DNA from: Labia minor
Lineage: Eukaryota; Arthropoda; Insecta; Dermaptera; Spongiphoridae
Reading direction: 5' to 3'
Assembly: GCA_963082975.1 (NCBI GenBank)
Contig: OY720349.1
Span: forward strand, 43,381,962 to 43,445,961
DNA: 64,000 bases
Both the position numbers and the translations under genes were made by a program. The notes under the pieces were generated by a model that saw nothing but the letters and a program-made list of their open reading frames with translations, had not been told where the DNA came from and did not search any database. Below, in pieces: positions 44,401 through 53,922 of the stretch (position 1 is the stretch's first letter; each line of letters begins with the position of its first letter).

Positions 44401-47040
44401 CAATTCTTCCCCATTTAAAAATATATTATTATTATTCGAACTTTTGCACTTACTCAGCATTTAATGCTGGTAAATTTTCACCTATCCCCTATTATTATTA
44501 TTATTATTATTATTATTGACTCTATAAATCTAAGTACTTATTATTCAGATTATTCAGTTATTTATTTTGATTTTTTCACATTATTATTATAATATTATAA
44601 TAAAAATTTGGTGAACTTTGTGAGATTTGACCCTTGATCTTCAGGTTTAGTAGAGAGTTGAACAGTTTACCACATTTTAACCAAAATTTATGTTCTTTTA
44701 TTATATTAAATTATAATTTATAATCCATGTGATTCGTAATTTAATGTTTTGTACAAATTTATATATATAATATTATTAAGTCTCAATAAGCATGTAAAAT
44801 AATATTAGAAAACAATTTTAAGATTGAATAGATGTCTCTTGTCCTATTCACAGATTCTATTTTAAAAAATGTATAATATTTATATTTACAATAATATTCC
44901 ATTTTAACAAAGGCTCTGTCAAATTTACATACTTATAAAAAGTAAATGAATTTAAATTTATTTTTATCACCTGAATAAAACGATTATACTATAAATGTTT
45001 TATTATTTCCTACTGATTGTTTAATTACATTATATAGATCGAACAAACTCACCGGCCTACTATATATTTAAATCACTTTATTTTTATTTTACTGATATCG
45101 TTAAAATGAGTATAAAAGTTTTACAAATTGTTCACCAAATTTTTGTAGACTTTACAAAAGCATATGACTCAATAGACCGGAAAAACTTTTTCAAATCTTA
45201 AGATCCAAAAAAACTAGAACTTATGATTCAAATTTGTCTTGTAGGTAGTAAAGGAAGAGTAACTATCAACTATCAGAAACTTTCGAAATTTGGAATGAGT
45301 TAAAACAAGGAGACGCATTATCACCAATTCTATTTAATTTAGTTCTGGAATATGTAATTAGACAAATTGGGGAAAAATCAAACGGAATAGAATTAAACAA
45401 AAAAATTAAAGTATTAGGTTACGCAGAAATATAATAGGAGATTCGGCAAGTGTAATTAGTATAGCGTAGAAAAATTAATCGAAGCAGGAAAAGTGGGGCT
45501 GGAAATAAATACTGCTAAGACAAAATATTTAGTAACAGAGAGGAATAGTATTAACACAAAATATAGAATTTGAAAATGTAGAAAAAAATAAATACTTAGG
45601 TTCTGTAATAACGAAAGATAATAATATTCGAGAAGAGTTTAAAGCGAGGTTACAATCGGGAAGCGCCTGTTATCATGCCGTAAAGGGGCTTATCGCGTCA
45701 AAATTATTATCAAAGGGGATAAAAATTAAAATATATAAAACAATTATTTTACCGGTTGTATTATATGGGTGTGAGGCATGGTCTATGACCTTAGGAGACG
45801 AGAATAGATTTAGAGTATTTGAGAATAGGATTCTGCGAAGCATTTATGGGCCAAAGAAAGATGAGGTCATCGGGAAATGGCGAAGATTGCATAACGAGGA
45901 ATTGCATGACCTCTATGCATCTCCAGATATAGTTAGAATTATAAAATCGAGAAGGCTACGGTGGGCAGGACACGTGGCTAGAATGGGGGATGAAAGAATG
46001 GCGAAAAATATATTGGAGGGGGGGAGACCGAGTGGGAAACGCCCGCTTGGAAGACCAAGGACGCGGTGGGTGGATAAAGTAGAAAGGGACTTGAGTGAGA
46101 TGGGAGAGAATAGGGAATGGAGGGTTTTGGTTCAGAATAGGGACACTTGGAAAAGTGTGGTTACTGCTGCAATAACTTTCGAGTTCCGTAGAGCCACAGA
46201 GATAGATAGATAATTTTACAAATATAGGTCTATATATATATATATAGTAAGTACCTGGTTCACCGAGCCGCCGTTAAATAATTTAAAATAACATAAATTA
46301 AAAAAAATAGTCATAAAACATACAGCCCTTAAACTTACTTATCAATTAACTGAAAGACAGAAAAATATGGCCTGTGGATATAACATAATATATATTTCGT
46401 AATTTTATTTATATTTATAATATTTTGTATTTAAGGAAGCACTGTCTGACGTAGTTTCTGACATCATTTAAATTTCCTATTTTAAATTAAGAAAATACTA
46501 ATAAAGATGATTTTTCCCGAGGCTGAAACCAATACAGATTGATTTTTCTTTATAAAAATTATCTATTGGGTGAATTTCAAAAAAATCCTTCATATTTCAA
46601 AAATACATACATACATATATATATACAATTTTTGCTAGTATAATAAGATAAGATATATAAATATTTTTTTATATTAACTTTATAATATTCTAAATTTTAT
46701 TTTACAAAATAACCGTTTGTTTATTGTTTTTATTTTCATATCTGATTCTTTTTTAATTTCATGCAGGTGTGTTTATGTTTATTTCATATGTATGTCAAAG
46801 GGCATATGCTGGCTGTAATTCATTTAAAACAAATATGGTAAGTATCCAATTAAACAAAATAAAAGTAATATTTTAATTTTATATTTGAATATGAATCAAT
46901 ATTAAAATTGGAAAGAATTTTTCAATTATGGACATTATTTGAAAGTTTAATATAGGTATATGACATATGTGGGTCTTATAAAAATGACCTTAAGGAGGTC
47001 ATAGTGTTTGTACGCTTTGCAAATCGCTTTCTTGTACAAG

Positions 47041-47071
<31 letters not shown>

Positions 47072-48256
47072 AGCTTCTGAATAACGGCATTCGTTTCGTA
47101 TCTTTATGAGGCCATTCTAGTTTGGGAATCGTAAACTCTCCAACTCCCAAAAATATATTCATTCATTCATCCATCATATTATGTAAGACTGAATCAATTA
47201 ATCTAATATATATTTACATATATTTTTTTTGTTTGGGTTAAATAATTGATCTATTTTAATTATATTTTATTTGTTTTTTTTTCTCATTCAAATTAATTAA
47301 TAAACAGGTGTCAATAAAAGAAAATCAAAATAATAATCATTGCAATACAAATTACTTTAATTAACAAAAAAAAACTCTCTATTCTAAATTAGGTGAAAAT
47401 AAATAAAAAAAAAACATTTGAAAATATTTAGATAATTTTAAAATGAAATATTAAATATTAATATTTTTATTTCAACGATATTGGTTTGAGAAAGTATGTC
47501 TTAAAAATAACCTAAATGGATTATTTTAATTAATAATTATTATTAATAACTTTGTTTTTCTATGTACTTACTATCTACAATTGTCTATTACTAAAGGTTT
47601 TATATAATTAATAACTTAAATAAAAATAAATATAAACAAGACATAAAGTGAAGTTTTAAAAAATATTGAATTTTATTGAAATGAATAGACTCAAGCACTG
47701 GATGAAAATATTTAATCCAAAAATTCTGCAAGGGTACATACTAAATATATAAATAAACCCATTGCCACTTTTTCAAAATTTAAATTTTAGAAACTCGAGC
47801 ATTTTAGAGTATTATATTTTGAATTTAGTTTTATATTTGTTTTATACTTTTTAAAAATATTAATTTATTAATTGGAATACAAATATTGGATTATGTTTAT
47901 GTACAAAGAAAAAAAAAATTCTTTTAAAAAGAACAAATGAATTTATTTTTTATTTTCTAACATTTTCTAAACTTTCACTTATTTATTTACTTATTAATGA
48001 AAATAAATATAATATGAACAGTAAATACTTCCTTAAAAGTGGTTAATATTTATTTTTGAAATTATAACAAATATAATAATAATGAAGATACATAAGAGTA
48101 TATTAACCTGATGATAATCGTTGTTGTTGTTGTTGAAGTATTTCATCAGGTTGCATTCGAACTTCCATTTGTTTAAGTCGAGAATGAAGATCACGTGTGT
48201 GAAGAAATAAGAAGAATGTCGTTGAGATTGCCATCAGAGCGACTAATTCGCTTGTC
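32403..48256 (-). CDS. pip: Uronyl/heparan sulfate 2-O-sulfotransferase, Pipe/UST type
   Basis: Minus-strand exons: 48256-48108, 44093-44035, 34154-33877, 33768-33612, 33544-33420, 33347-33193, 32611-32403. All phases agree. Counting from ATG 48234 gives 369 aa (human HS2ST about 356). Type II Golgi enzyme: a short N-terminal hydrophobic segment (ALMAISTTFFLFL), a Q-rich stem, then the PAPS 5'-phosphosulfate loop FNRVPKVGSQT (about 84-94). YVKHVCFTNF contains the candidate catalytic His147, and YINLVRDPIERVISWYYY is the 3'-phosphate site. FFCGHDDAC and EFYQFCRQRLH are near the C-terminus. It resembles UST/Pipe more than HS2ST: UST-like enzymes have a single His in the YxxHV motif. The exon at 48256 opens with an acceptor and its frame stays open upstream, so an upstream exon may supply the true start and a fuller membrane segment. 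Introns of about 4 and 9.9 kb are packed with mobile elements. Confidence 0.9.
34265..34616 (-). pseudogene. Mariner-family transposase fragment
   Basis: The minus strand encodes LFPHPPHSPDLAPSNYFLF and then PNLKKWFGRKRFDSND at about 34275-34400, the region around the third catalytic acid of mariner-family transposases; here SNY replaces the usual SDY. The rest of the gene is missing. Near 34570-34610 the sequence TCACGGACTTATTGACCTGC resembles a mariner terminal repeat. It lies in the large intron of the sulfotransferase gene, just before the BEL/Pao insertion. Confidence 0.75.
34757..35744 (+). repeat. 5' LTR of BEL/Pao element
   Basis: Same 988-bp length as the 3' copy and almost identical to it. 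GC-richer than the surrounding DNA, with repeated CCACGCTTTTTAGG modules (about 35085 and 35175). Confidence 0.95.
35889..37883 (+). CDS. BEL/Pao gag-protease polyprotein, 664 aa
   Basis: Uninterrupted frame. Residues about 125-290 form the gag-like DUF1759 region (KLNLPIFRGSFEEY, LKSYLAGPAKDLI). An N-rich linker is followed by cysteine/histidine knuckles at C348-C351-H355-C360 and C381-C384-H389-C394, and a third CxxC at 399-402. A retroviral-type aspartic protease (DUF1758-like) starts near residue 465. Its active-site triplet is D489-M-G, where family members normally have DTG or DSG, so protease activity is doubtful. FVMFGQ near the end matches the protease C-terminal region. The frame stops before any reverse transcriptase. 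The intact reading frame suggests recent activity or mobilisation in trans. Confidence 0.9.
   Translation: MSSTPSSVLFLYAHANEVVDDWTLLNLNLEDIKSLVQSINDLPDLSYSRLVNKIEKTLNEIETFRLNIFKSKLNNEVQVQPILTLIKAELLFLNTIQLKNISASDNGPKFDLNATFNAQSANTVNLPKLNLPIFRGSFEEYIPFKNQFEAAVTNNLQLSASQKLQYLKSYLAGPAKDLINHLPTSDENFIIAFEMLEAKYYNYRKIVFNLVDKFLNLKHIKTPSAESYTGLVSTVRETILQLDNLKIDTDAWNHFLVRLVTSKLDEHTHQKWIFSLNRDEIPKLKKVLEFLDKLADSFHETHANKFSINFNNNYNNNNPNADSFHKRNNKVFNIRNCESKNKNAYIKCTMCRGAHYLQSCKSFLNLAVKDKIKFVKENELCSLCFSKKHTSKQCKWSNCKLCNNPHNFLLHIFRDKNRRGSSRSPTNSTKDGASVSSNSRSSSPQENPASSNSSVHFCRGKNTTSLLGKATVILNDNAGKTFKVKALIDMGSEISLISNSLVDKMKLPKQSSNIKLTGIKNQPLGKSNSFVKINISSPVDNSFHLNTTFNVVDNLNLKLPSLPLKRNQFNFAKHLPLSDPSFFSPSQVDIIIGVKLFSKIIKPEIIKNKDSSIIAQSTELGFVMFGQAIPLNVKCFNINKKWQNKNEIRDVLNIRAQVYKNYRS
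37884..38252 (+). other. BEL/Pao 3' internal remnant
   Basis: Between the gag-protease stop and the 3' LTR lie about 370 bp with one short continued frame (LVWWNAYPALPVEVVLNSL, then stop). No polymerase motif is present. This is probably the deletion junction plus the 3' untranslated region and polypurine tract. Confidence 0.6.
38253..39240 (+). repeat. 3' LTR of BEL/Pao element
   Basis: 988 bp, matching the 5' LTR, followed directly by the ATTAT target duplication. Confidence 0.95.
39680..40017 (+). repeat. Dispersed fold-back-family repeat, copy 2
   Basis: Starts AAGTTGACATGTGGCCAGGC and ends CTATCGTTAGTCGGTAAAAA. It is the short (~340 bp) form of the family, lacking the GTCC-rich part. 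DNA between 40018 and 40873 shows no recognisable feature apart from a GC-richer, unassigned stretch at 40400-40530. Confidence 0.8.
40874..41628. mobile_element. hAT derivative with 8-bp target duplication, copy A
   Basis: Ends CAGTGGCGTACCTAG (left) and CTAGGTACACCACTG (right) are imperfect inverted repeats. CCTGGAGT flanks both sides (40866-40873 and 41629-41636), the 8-bp duplication diagnostic of hAT. Near 41377-41435 the plus strand keeps a piece of transposase C-terminus (IIHDFSSMKARRVN). The rest of the transposase is gone. Subterminal CCGGGCGGCA blocks occur near both ends. Confidence 0.92.
41893..42056. repeat. ~88-bp tandem duplication
   Basis: A segment beginning TTTAATTATACTACTTTG and ending TTTATACCTACATA occurs twice in direct repeat with one extra G in the second copy. 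Length 75-90 bp per copy; recent duplication. Confidence 0.8.
42088..42215. repeat. TAGCTGC-type dispersed repeat, copy 1 head
   Basis: ACTAGCTGCTC followed by CTAGACGGGGGCTCCGCCCC and GGTTTTCATCCATTTTGTTT matches the copy at 49053. The family's usual end, CTTTATATATATAGAT, appears at about 43955-43970 here, so the LINE debris between may be an insertion into this copy. Confidence 0.7.
42325..42900 (-). pseudogene. Decayed LINE reverse-transcriptase fragment
   Basis: On the minus strand, pieces include DLNIIGDSAIAITDSEEKL, then LISSKLL, KIKIYKTIIL, then ENRI and SIYGPKKDEY, and finally DKDTWRNVVVAAKNF. These are the late RT and 3' domains of the same LINE family as the plus-strand fragment at 45118-46213. 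Stops, frameshifts and an internal deletion of the RRLRWAGHVAR block make it inactive. Confidence 0.75.
42960..44034. other. Intronic AT-rich DNA
   Basis: Within the sulfotransferase intron. A pyrimidine-rich tract at about 43700-43790 (CTCTCACCTCTC type) is unassigned. No coding sequence was recognised. Confidence 0.5.
44421..44518 (-). repeat. 3'-end fragment of the endonuclease-type LINE
   Basis: The phrase ACTCAGCATTTAATGCTGG followed by TTTTCACCTATCCCC matches the 3' flank of the endonuclease fragment at 51750-51800. An (ATT)n tract of about 29 bp adjoins it. Confidence 0.65.
45118..46213 (+). pseudogene. Non-LTR retrotransposon RT remnant
   Basis: The plus strand carries FVDFTKAYDSIDRKN (RT fingers/palm) near 45148, then QGDALSPILFNLVLE and further decayed RT. 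An uninterrupted 142-codon tail (45785-46213) holds FENRILRSIYGPKKDE, RRLRWAGHVARMGDER and GKRPLGRPRTRWVDKVERDL. This tail is typical of insect APE-type LINEs, though I cannot fix the clade. The element is 5'-truncated and the RT is broken by frameshifts. It ends in GATAGATAGATAA. It lies in the 4-kb sulfotransferase intron. Confidence 0.85.
46380..46545 (+). repeat. Partial copy of the fold-back-family repeat
   Basis: Contains GACATCATTTAAATTT, AATACTAATAAAGATGATTT and CCGAGGCTGAAACCAATACA, matching the middle of the copies at 39680 and 62741. Both ends are missing. Confidence 0.7.
46985..47001. promoter_or_regulatory. Everted TGACCT/AGGTCA palindrome
   Basis: TGACCT-taagg-AGGTCA is a perfect pair of nuclear-receptor half sites everted with a 5-bp spacer, in an intron of the sulfotransferase gene. 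A (GA)n tract follows at about 47049-47072. Chance occurrence cannot be excluded. Confidence 0.3.
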
Positions 48257-49052
48257 CTAATGAGAAAACAGATTAAAATCGATTAAATATTAAACAATAT
48301 TAGGGGTAGCGGATGGGTGAGAAAAAAAGTAATTAAATTTAAAAAAATTTGTAAATATTAAATAAATTACATATATTCATATATTGTGCAGCACGTATAC
48401 TTATAAATAAAAATAAATACATTCTATTTTAATTTTTTGATAAAATCTTTCTCTTTCATTAACGATTTAAATTTTCAATTTTAAAATTTTAATAATATGT
48501 CTAAATAATTTAATTTTCATTCTTTTTTTATTTATTTAATTAATATTATTATAACTCAAAACTGTAGTAACGAATTTTTATTTTTTAAACTTTGAGCCAA
48601 TCATTATTCATTTATTAAATTATTCATTCAGTATACAATACAAATATGTGCAATGAACCGCAAAATTATATTCAATTCTAGATTTGAGTATATTATTAGT
48701 TACTTTACATATATTCGAAATCAATCACATGGAATTCATTCAGTAGAATTTTTTATGGATAGAGAAGGATGTTTTAAGTATGTGTTATATTCTGTTTTAT
48801 AAAAAAAATATATATATATAGTAAATAACCCAGTTATCGAATTTGGGGACTTAAACATTACATGTATTTAAAGATGCTTAAAATGTATGATAAGTACAAT
48901 TTTAATGGGAATAATAATTTGGTACTTTTATAATTTTTTTTAATAATTAAAACAAACCTGTAAGTTGGTTGATTTTTGAAAAGATAAATACTAAGCATCT
49001 TAATACTATTTGCAATTTCTCTGTAATACTTAATATAAACAATATTAATATA
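48257..49052. other. AT-rich DNA upstream of the last detected sulfotransferase exon
   Basis: No recognisable exon, promoter or repeat. Any missing 5' exon of the sulfotransferase gene would lie here or further right. Confidence 0.5.
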
Positions 49053-49528
49053 CTAGCTGCTCCGATCGCCTTCCAGGCACTCTTCACACCTAGACGGGGG
49101 CTCCGCCCCCTGTACCCCCGAATGGTATTTGGTTGAAAGTCTGTATGTAAAAGGTTTTCATCCATTTTGTTTTAATCAGTATAAGTAGATAAGATATATA
49201 TTTGTTTTCTTGGAAAATATATTTTAATTTAAGCAACAACAAATTTTCCTAGTATAATAAGTAAGATTTATTGACTATTTCATATTATTATTTATATATT
49301 TACTAATATATTTGTGGCTCTTTGCATTTATTTAAGAAGATTTTAATTAATTAAATAATTAATATTCTAAGTTTATGAACATTATTTTTTTTTATAAATT
49401 ATATTAATTAAAATTTATTTTCTTATTTCTGTTTGTTCTTTATTTTACATATATATGTACAAAACACAAAACAATAACACAGACAGACACACAGACATTG
49501 CCTTTTATATATATAGATAGATTAAAAC
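49053..49528. repeat. TAGCTGC-type dispersed repeat, copy 2
   Basis: Starts ACTAGCTGCTCCGATCG, carries CTAGACGGGGGCTCCGCCCC, and ends with ACAGACAGACACACAGACAT and TTTTATATATATAGAT. The middle is AT-rich. The style is common in insect non-autonomous repeats. A separate tail-like piece with ACAGACAGACATTCCCTTTT at 49535-49630 looks like the end of a related element. Confidence 0.75.
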
Positions 49529-50223
49529 CTTCCCTGGGATGCCCACAACAATCCCTGAAAGTTTCACCGTAATCGGAAGGGTAGTTTTTGAGTATTTGAC
49601 AGACAGACATTCCCTTTTATATATAAGACAAGAAGAAGAAGATTATTGATTATTTTTGGGAGTGGAGGGGAAAGAAAGTCTCAAATTGATTTTCTTTTGG
49701 AATTTATTAATTTTCAATTTTTTTCTTTTATGATTTAATGAACTATTTAATATAAATTTATATATAAAATAATTATATTAAGAATATTTAAAAAAAAAAA
49801 GATTCTAACAGAAGATTACCACAAAGAGTGTATATATTTTCTGAGATCATATTTAATTTACATTATTAATTAAATTTAAATACATATAAATAATTGATAT
49901 TTAAAATTAATTTATTGTTAAAAATAATTTATTTTTATTTTTTTCCACATGAAAGTAGAGTTTTTAATGTAAGTAATTTCATCTATTTATAATTAATTTT
50001 AAAAGCCTTCTCTCTTATTCAATTTAATCTATTTACATTAAGAAATTCAATTTAACATATAAATGATCTGGAAATGAATTCTGATCTAATTTTTATAATA
50101 GAAAATGAAAGCACAACTTACAAACACTTTCCAGAAAGATAGATAAGTTATGTAAAAAATATATTTAATCATTTCTTCTTTTTCTTCTTCTTTTTATTAT
50201 TATGTAGACATCAATTAAAAAAT

Positions 50224-50956
50224 AAGTTGACCTGTGACCAGGCACAGAATCGACCGACGGTTTGATATAAATTTATTTCCCGAAACAATTTCAAATAATT
50301 TTAATATATTTATTCATGCAATAAAAAACAAATATGGATATAACATAAATATTATTTATTTTATTTATAATATATAAGGAGGCGCTAGCTGTGACGTCAT
50401 GATGGGCTCGGTGACGTCATATAATTTTAAATTCAGAAAAAACTAATGAAGATGATTTTTCTCGAGGATAAAACCAATACCAATATTCGTGGATATATGT
50501 GAAAATCTCCACATGTGAAATTTGGTTTGAAAACAATACCTCCCTTACTATCGTCGGTCGGTAAAAATTAAAAAATTCGACATTAATGCATTGCGCCTCT
50601 AGTGGTGGGTTCGAGAACAATCTTTCACTCTGGGACGCGTCCAGCAGTTTTTTACCGACCGACGATAGTAAGGGAGGTATTGTTTTCACACCAAATTTCA
50701 TATGTGGAGATTTTTACATATCTCCACGAATCATGCATTTTCTAAACAGAAAAAAGTATTTTTAGCATGATGTCTGTCCGTCCGTCTGTCCGTCCGTATA
50801 GATGTGTCAGCCTGAACGGCTCAACCGATTTATGTATCCATATCTGTTTTTTATTACATTAATAGATATATGAAAATTATTTGAAATTGTTTCTGTAGCT
50901 GGAAATTAATTTATTTCAAACCGTCGGTCGGTTCGGACCTGGCTACAGGTCAACTT
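50224..50956. mobile_element. Long-arm fold-back element
   Basis: Left arm 50224-50567 and right arm 50649-50956 are inverted relative to each other. Both outer ends read AAGTTGACCTGT inward, and both inner ends carry the CGTCGGTCGGTAAAA motif. The 80-bp unique centre includes GCATTGCGCCTCTAGTGG. The right arm has the (GTCC)n tract also seen at 16.38 kb. This looks like the complete architecture from which the other copies derive. Confidence 0.8.
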
Positions 50957-50959
50957 ATT

Positions 50960-51719
50960 CTTTATTATGTTATGTTATTTCTTTATTATGTTATGTTATG
51001 TTATATGATTATGTTCTGGGAAGCCATCTTAAAAACATTATGTATTAGGATATTTTGTTAATATTATTTGTATTTATATTTTATGTTTATTAGAGTTTAT
51101 CTTTTTTACTTTATTTAATAATTAAGTAATCTCGGCTCCTACAATTATTATTATTATTTTATAGTCATTATATATTTTATCAAATTAAATATATTTCAAT
51201 CTTATGCAAACTTATTTACAGATAAAATTTTTGAGTCTAAACCCTATAATTGAAACTCTATTTATTACTTTAATAAAGTATAAATTAAAATCATTTCATA
51301 ATGAAATCTTTTTAAATTCATTTTAATAACTGTCACAATGTCAACATAGAAAAAAAAATTCTCATATTGAATCATTGTTGTTTATGTTTCTATTAAAAAA
51401 CACTTAATATAACTTTCACTGTCAATTACAAGACCTTCATGTGTTAAACTATCAAATTAAATCGTCTTTATAAAATTTTTATTTCAAAGAATTGTACTGT
51501 GAGTGAAAAATTAAAAGGAAGGTCACATAGGATATTTCCGGTAAAATTAGAAATATATTGTCATAAAAGGATAATTAACAAAGAAGATCTCTGATATATG
51601 AAATATTATATAAATAAAAAATAAATATAAATTTTGTCTATTGTACCATTAATAGATATTTCATGGTTAGATTTAATTTTTTAAAGATTATCAAGATTAT
51701 ATAAATATGATCATTGTAT
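50960..51719. other. AT-rich DNA, nothing recognised
   Basis: Only short tandem TTATGTTATG repeats at about 50965-51005 stand out. Confidence 0.5.
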
Positions 51720-52465
51720 TATTTTATATAATTTATTATTATTATCCGAGTTAATTCACTTTCTCAGCATTGCTGCTGGAAAACTTTCACCTATCCCTTT
51801 CAGATCTTATTAGGGATTAGGCTCGGTCGATGTGGGAAGGGAGTTCACCCTGACCCATACGATCCTCCGGATAATTTTCAATTGAGAAACTTTCTGACTA
51901 TGTGGCACGTTTGCAGAAGTATCGCCCTCTGTGCCTGCCCTGCGATGGTCTTCGGCAATCCTAGTTTCTCAATATTTTTATCAAAGTTGGATGATACCAC
52001 TCCCTCCGCTGACATCACCAGTGGACAGGTCGCGACTGTGTCTAGCTTCCAGATATTCTTCAGCTGGATAGCGAGTTCCTCATATTTATTTCTCTTTTCG
52101 GTTTCAGTTTTTTTGACATTATGAGTAAGAGGAACTCCTATCTCAATTATAATGGCTGTTCTGTTGGTGTTATTGATGAGAAGGATATCTGGCCTATTGT
52201 AGTCAATAGTTCTGTCGGTGAGGATGGGTCTGTCCCAATATAAAATCATGTTATTCTTTTCAACCACTGGAGCCGGGACGTATTTGTAATATGGTGGTGT
52301 CGACTTATCAAGCAGTCCATATTTTATTCCCAATTGCTGATGGATTAGCTTTGCCAGTTGGTTATGCCTGTTTAAGTAAGCGTTGTCTGCTAATGTGGGA
52401 CATCCACCCATGACGTGTTCTATACTTTCGCCGACATTTCCACATTTCCTACACTTGTTATTATT
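51720..52465 (-). pseudogene. LINE C-terminal fragment with zinc knuckle and restriction-like endonuclease
   Basis: Minus strand: a CCHC knuckle (CRKCGNVGESIEHVMGGC, about 52455-52400) is followed by an uninterrupted frame to 51878. It carries RPILTDRTIDYNRPDILL and then AIIIEIGVPLTHN, a PD...E-type endonuclease core, then EKRNKYEELAIQLKNIW. This arrangement (RT, CCHC, endonuclease) characterises R2-like non-LTR elements. The RT is missing; the fragment begins abruptly beside a (TTA)n tract near 52460. The 3' untranslated part extends to about 51745, with another (ATT)n tract. Confidence 0.82.
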
Positions 52466-52479
52466 ATTATTATTAATAT

Positions 52480-53310
52480 TAATATTAATTGAAAGTTTAA
52501 ACTTTTAATTAATATGATGAAAATAATAAAAAAAGATTCCTTATATATACTGAGAATAATATAATAATAATTTATGAATGGATGTATTTTTCCCTAATTC
52601 TTTTTAATCAGATAGATCTCTAGGTTTTAAATCTCAAATAAATAGTAAGAATATAATATATATAATTTTTTACCTAGTTATTTGATGCTCTTGTTTAGAA
52701 TATAAATAATTGCGATTAATTATATTCACAAAATATATATTAATTAATAATTAAAAGTCAAATGATACTTAAAATAATTACACTTTTCCCATTGGTATCA
52801 ATCATACGTAATAATGATAATCATAATAATAATAAATTATACTTAAGATTAAATGTCATTTGAGAAAATTACTAATGGTTAAAGTTGATTATGGTTATCA
52901 TCGAGGGTAACCATTGGAAGAACTAAATTTGAATCTTATTTGTCTAAATTAAGTTTCTCTTTATTAAGAAAATACATTTAATTTATAATTTAAAGATTTT
53001 TAAAAATTTAATATAATAAATGTAGAATCCGATTTTATCATGGCATGACAGAATAGCGAGGGGACACCGATAGAGAAAGGTCCTCTTCAGGAAAGCAACC
53101 CTGCTCACGTAAGCCACGACTTTTCTTCGCCTTCATTGAGGAAGTCGCGTCCCAAAACCTATAAAATCTTATCTATTCAATGTTAAAATCCTTCCCATAT
53201 ACTCCATCCACTCGCCAACTTCTTAATCATTCAATGGCGAATTCTCAAATAATAGAGAAAGCTAGAAAATTTAGGGGAGACCTACATCTGAAAATGGAAA
53301 AGAATAAAAA
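52480..53310. other. Non-coding DNA
   Basis: AT-rich to about 53030, then a GC-richer unassigned stretch at 53035-53160. No coding or repeat match within the window. Confidence 0.5.
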
Positions 53311-53313
53311 AAA

Positions 53314-53629
53314 TCTGGACTATCTCCACTCGACTATCTCGCAAAATTGAATTGGATTAAATAACATATATTAATTTAAATTAAATTAAATTAATTAAAT
53401 TATAAATTAAAATTAATAAATAATATTTATTAAACCAGCGCTTGTTTGACTCTTTGTTGATGGCACCACGTCACGTGTTGGCGCGTGAGATTTGCAGTGT
53501 TAAAAAATGAATTCTGGTACTTTCAGCGATTCAATCAAGCTGAAATTCTATATTTAGCAGTTTTATACAATTATACAATTATCAAACATATATCTTTATT
53601 TATAATGTGAATTGTATCTCCTAAAGCAT
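53314..53629 (+). repeat. CA-tailed dispersed repeat, copy 1 (3' part missing)
   Basis: Shares CGACTATCTCGCAA, GATGGCACCACGTCACGTGT, TGGCGCGTGAGATTTGCAG and CAAGCTGAAATTCTATAT with the copies at 53923 and 60183. It is cut at the hAT MITE insertion point and lacks the distal third. Confidence 0.8.
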
Positions 53630-53895
53630 CAGTGGCGTACCGTGAGAAATCAGCGCCCCCTTTCGTATATATATATAATTTAATATTTTTTTAAAGAATA
53701 TTCATGACGAATAACGAAACAGGTTAACAGATTTTAATAAGCGTATAAATAATATTTATTGACTTACACAAAATACAGTTTAACTTTAAATATTAATTCT
53801 TCTTTTGTTCCAAATTGGCTTCCCTATTTTTGCGCCCCCTAAATTTGGCGCCCGGGGACATATGTTCCCCCCTGCTCCCCCCTGTTACGCCACTG
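53630..53895. mobile_element. 266-bp hAT MITE with 8-bp target duplication
   Basis: Left end CAGTGGCGTACC, right end CGCCACTG. TAAAGCAT occurs on both sides (53622-53629 and 53896-53903). CGCCCCCT-type blocks near each end are subterminal repeats. It is related in its ends to the hAT derivatives at 40874 and 58532 but differs internally. Confidence 0.93.
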
Positions 53896-53922
53896 TAAAG
53901 CATTGAATTTCAAAATTAAATA

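Noticed and set aside
46947..47162. Minus-strand 71-codon frame with a serine/leucine run
   Set aside because: The run comes from a (GA)n microsatellite; no gene support.
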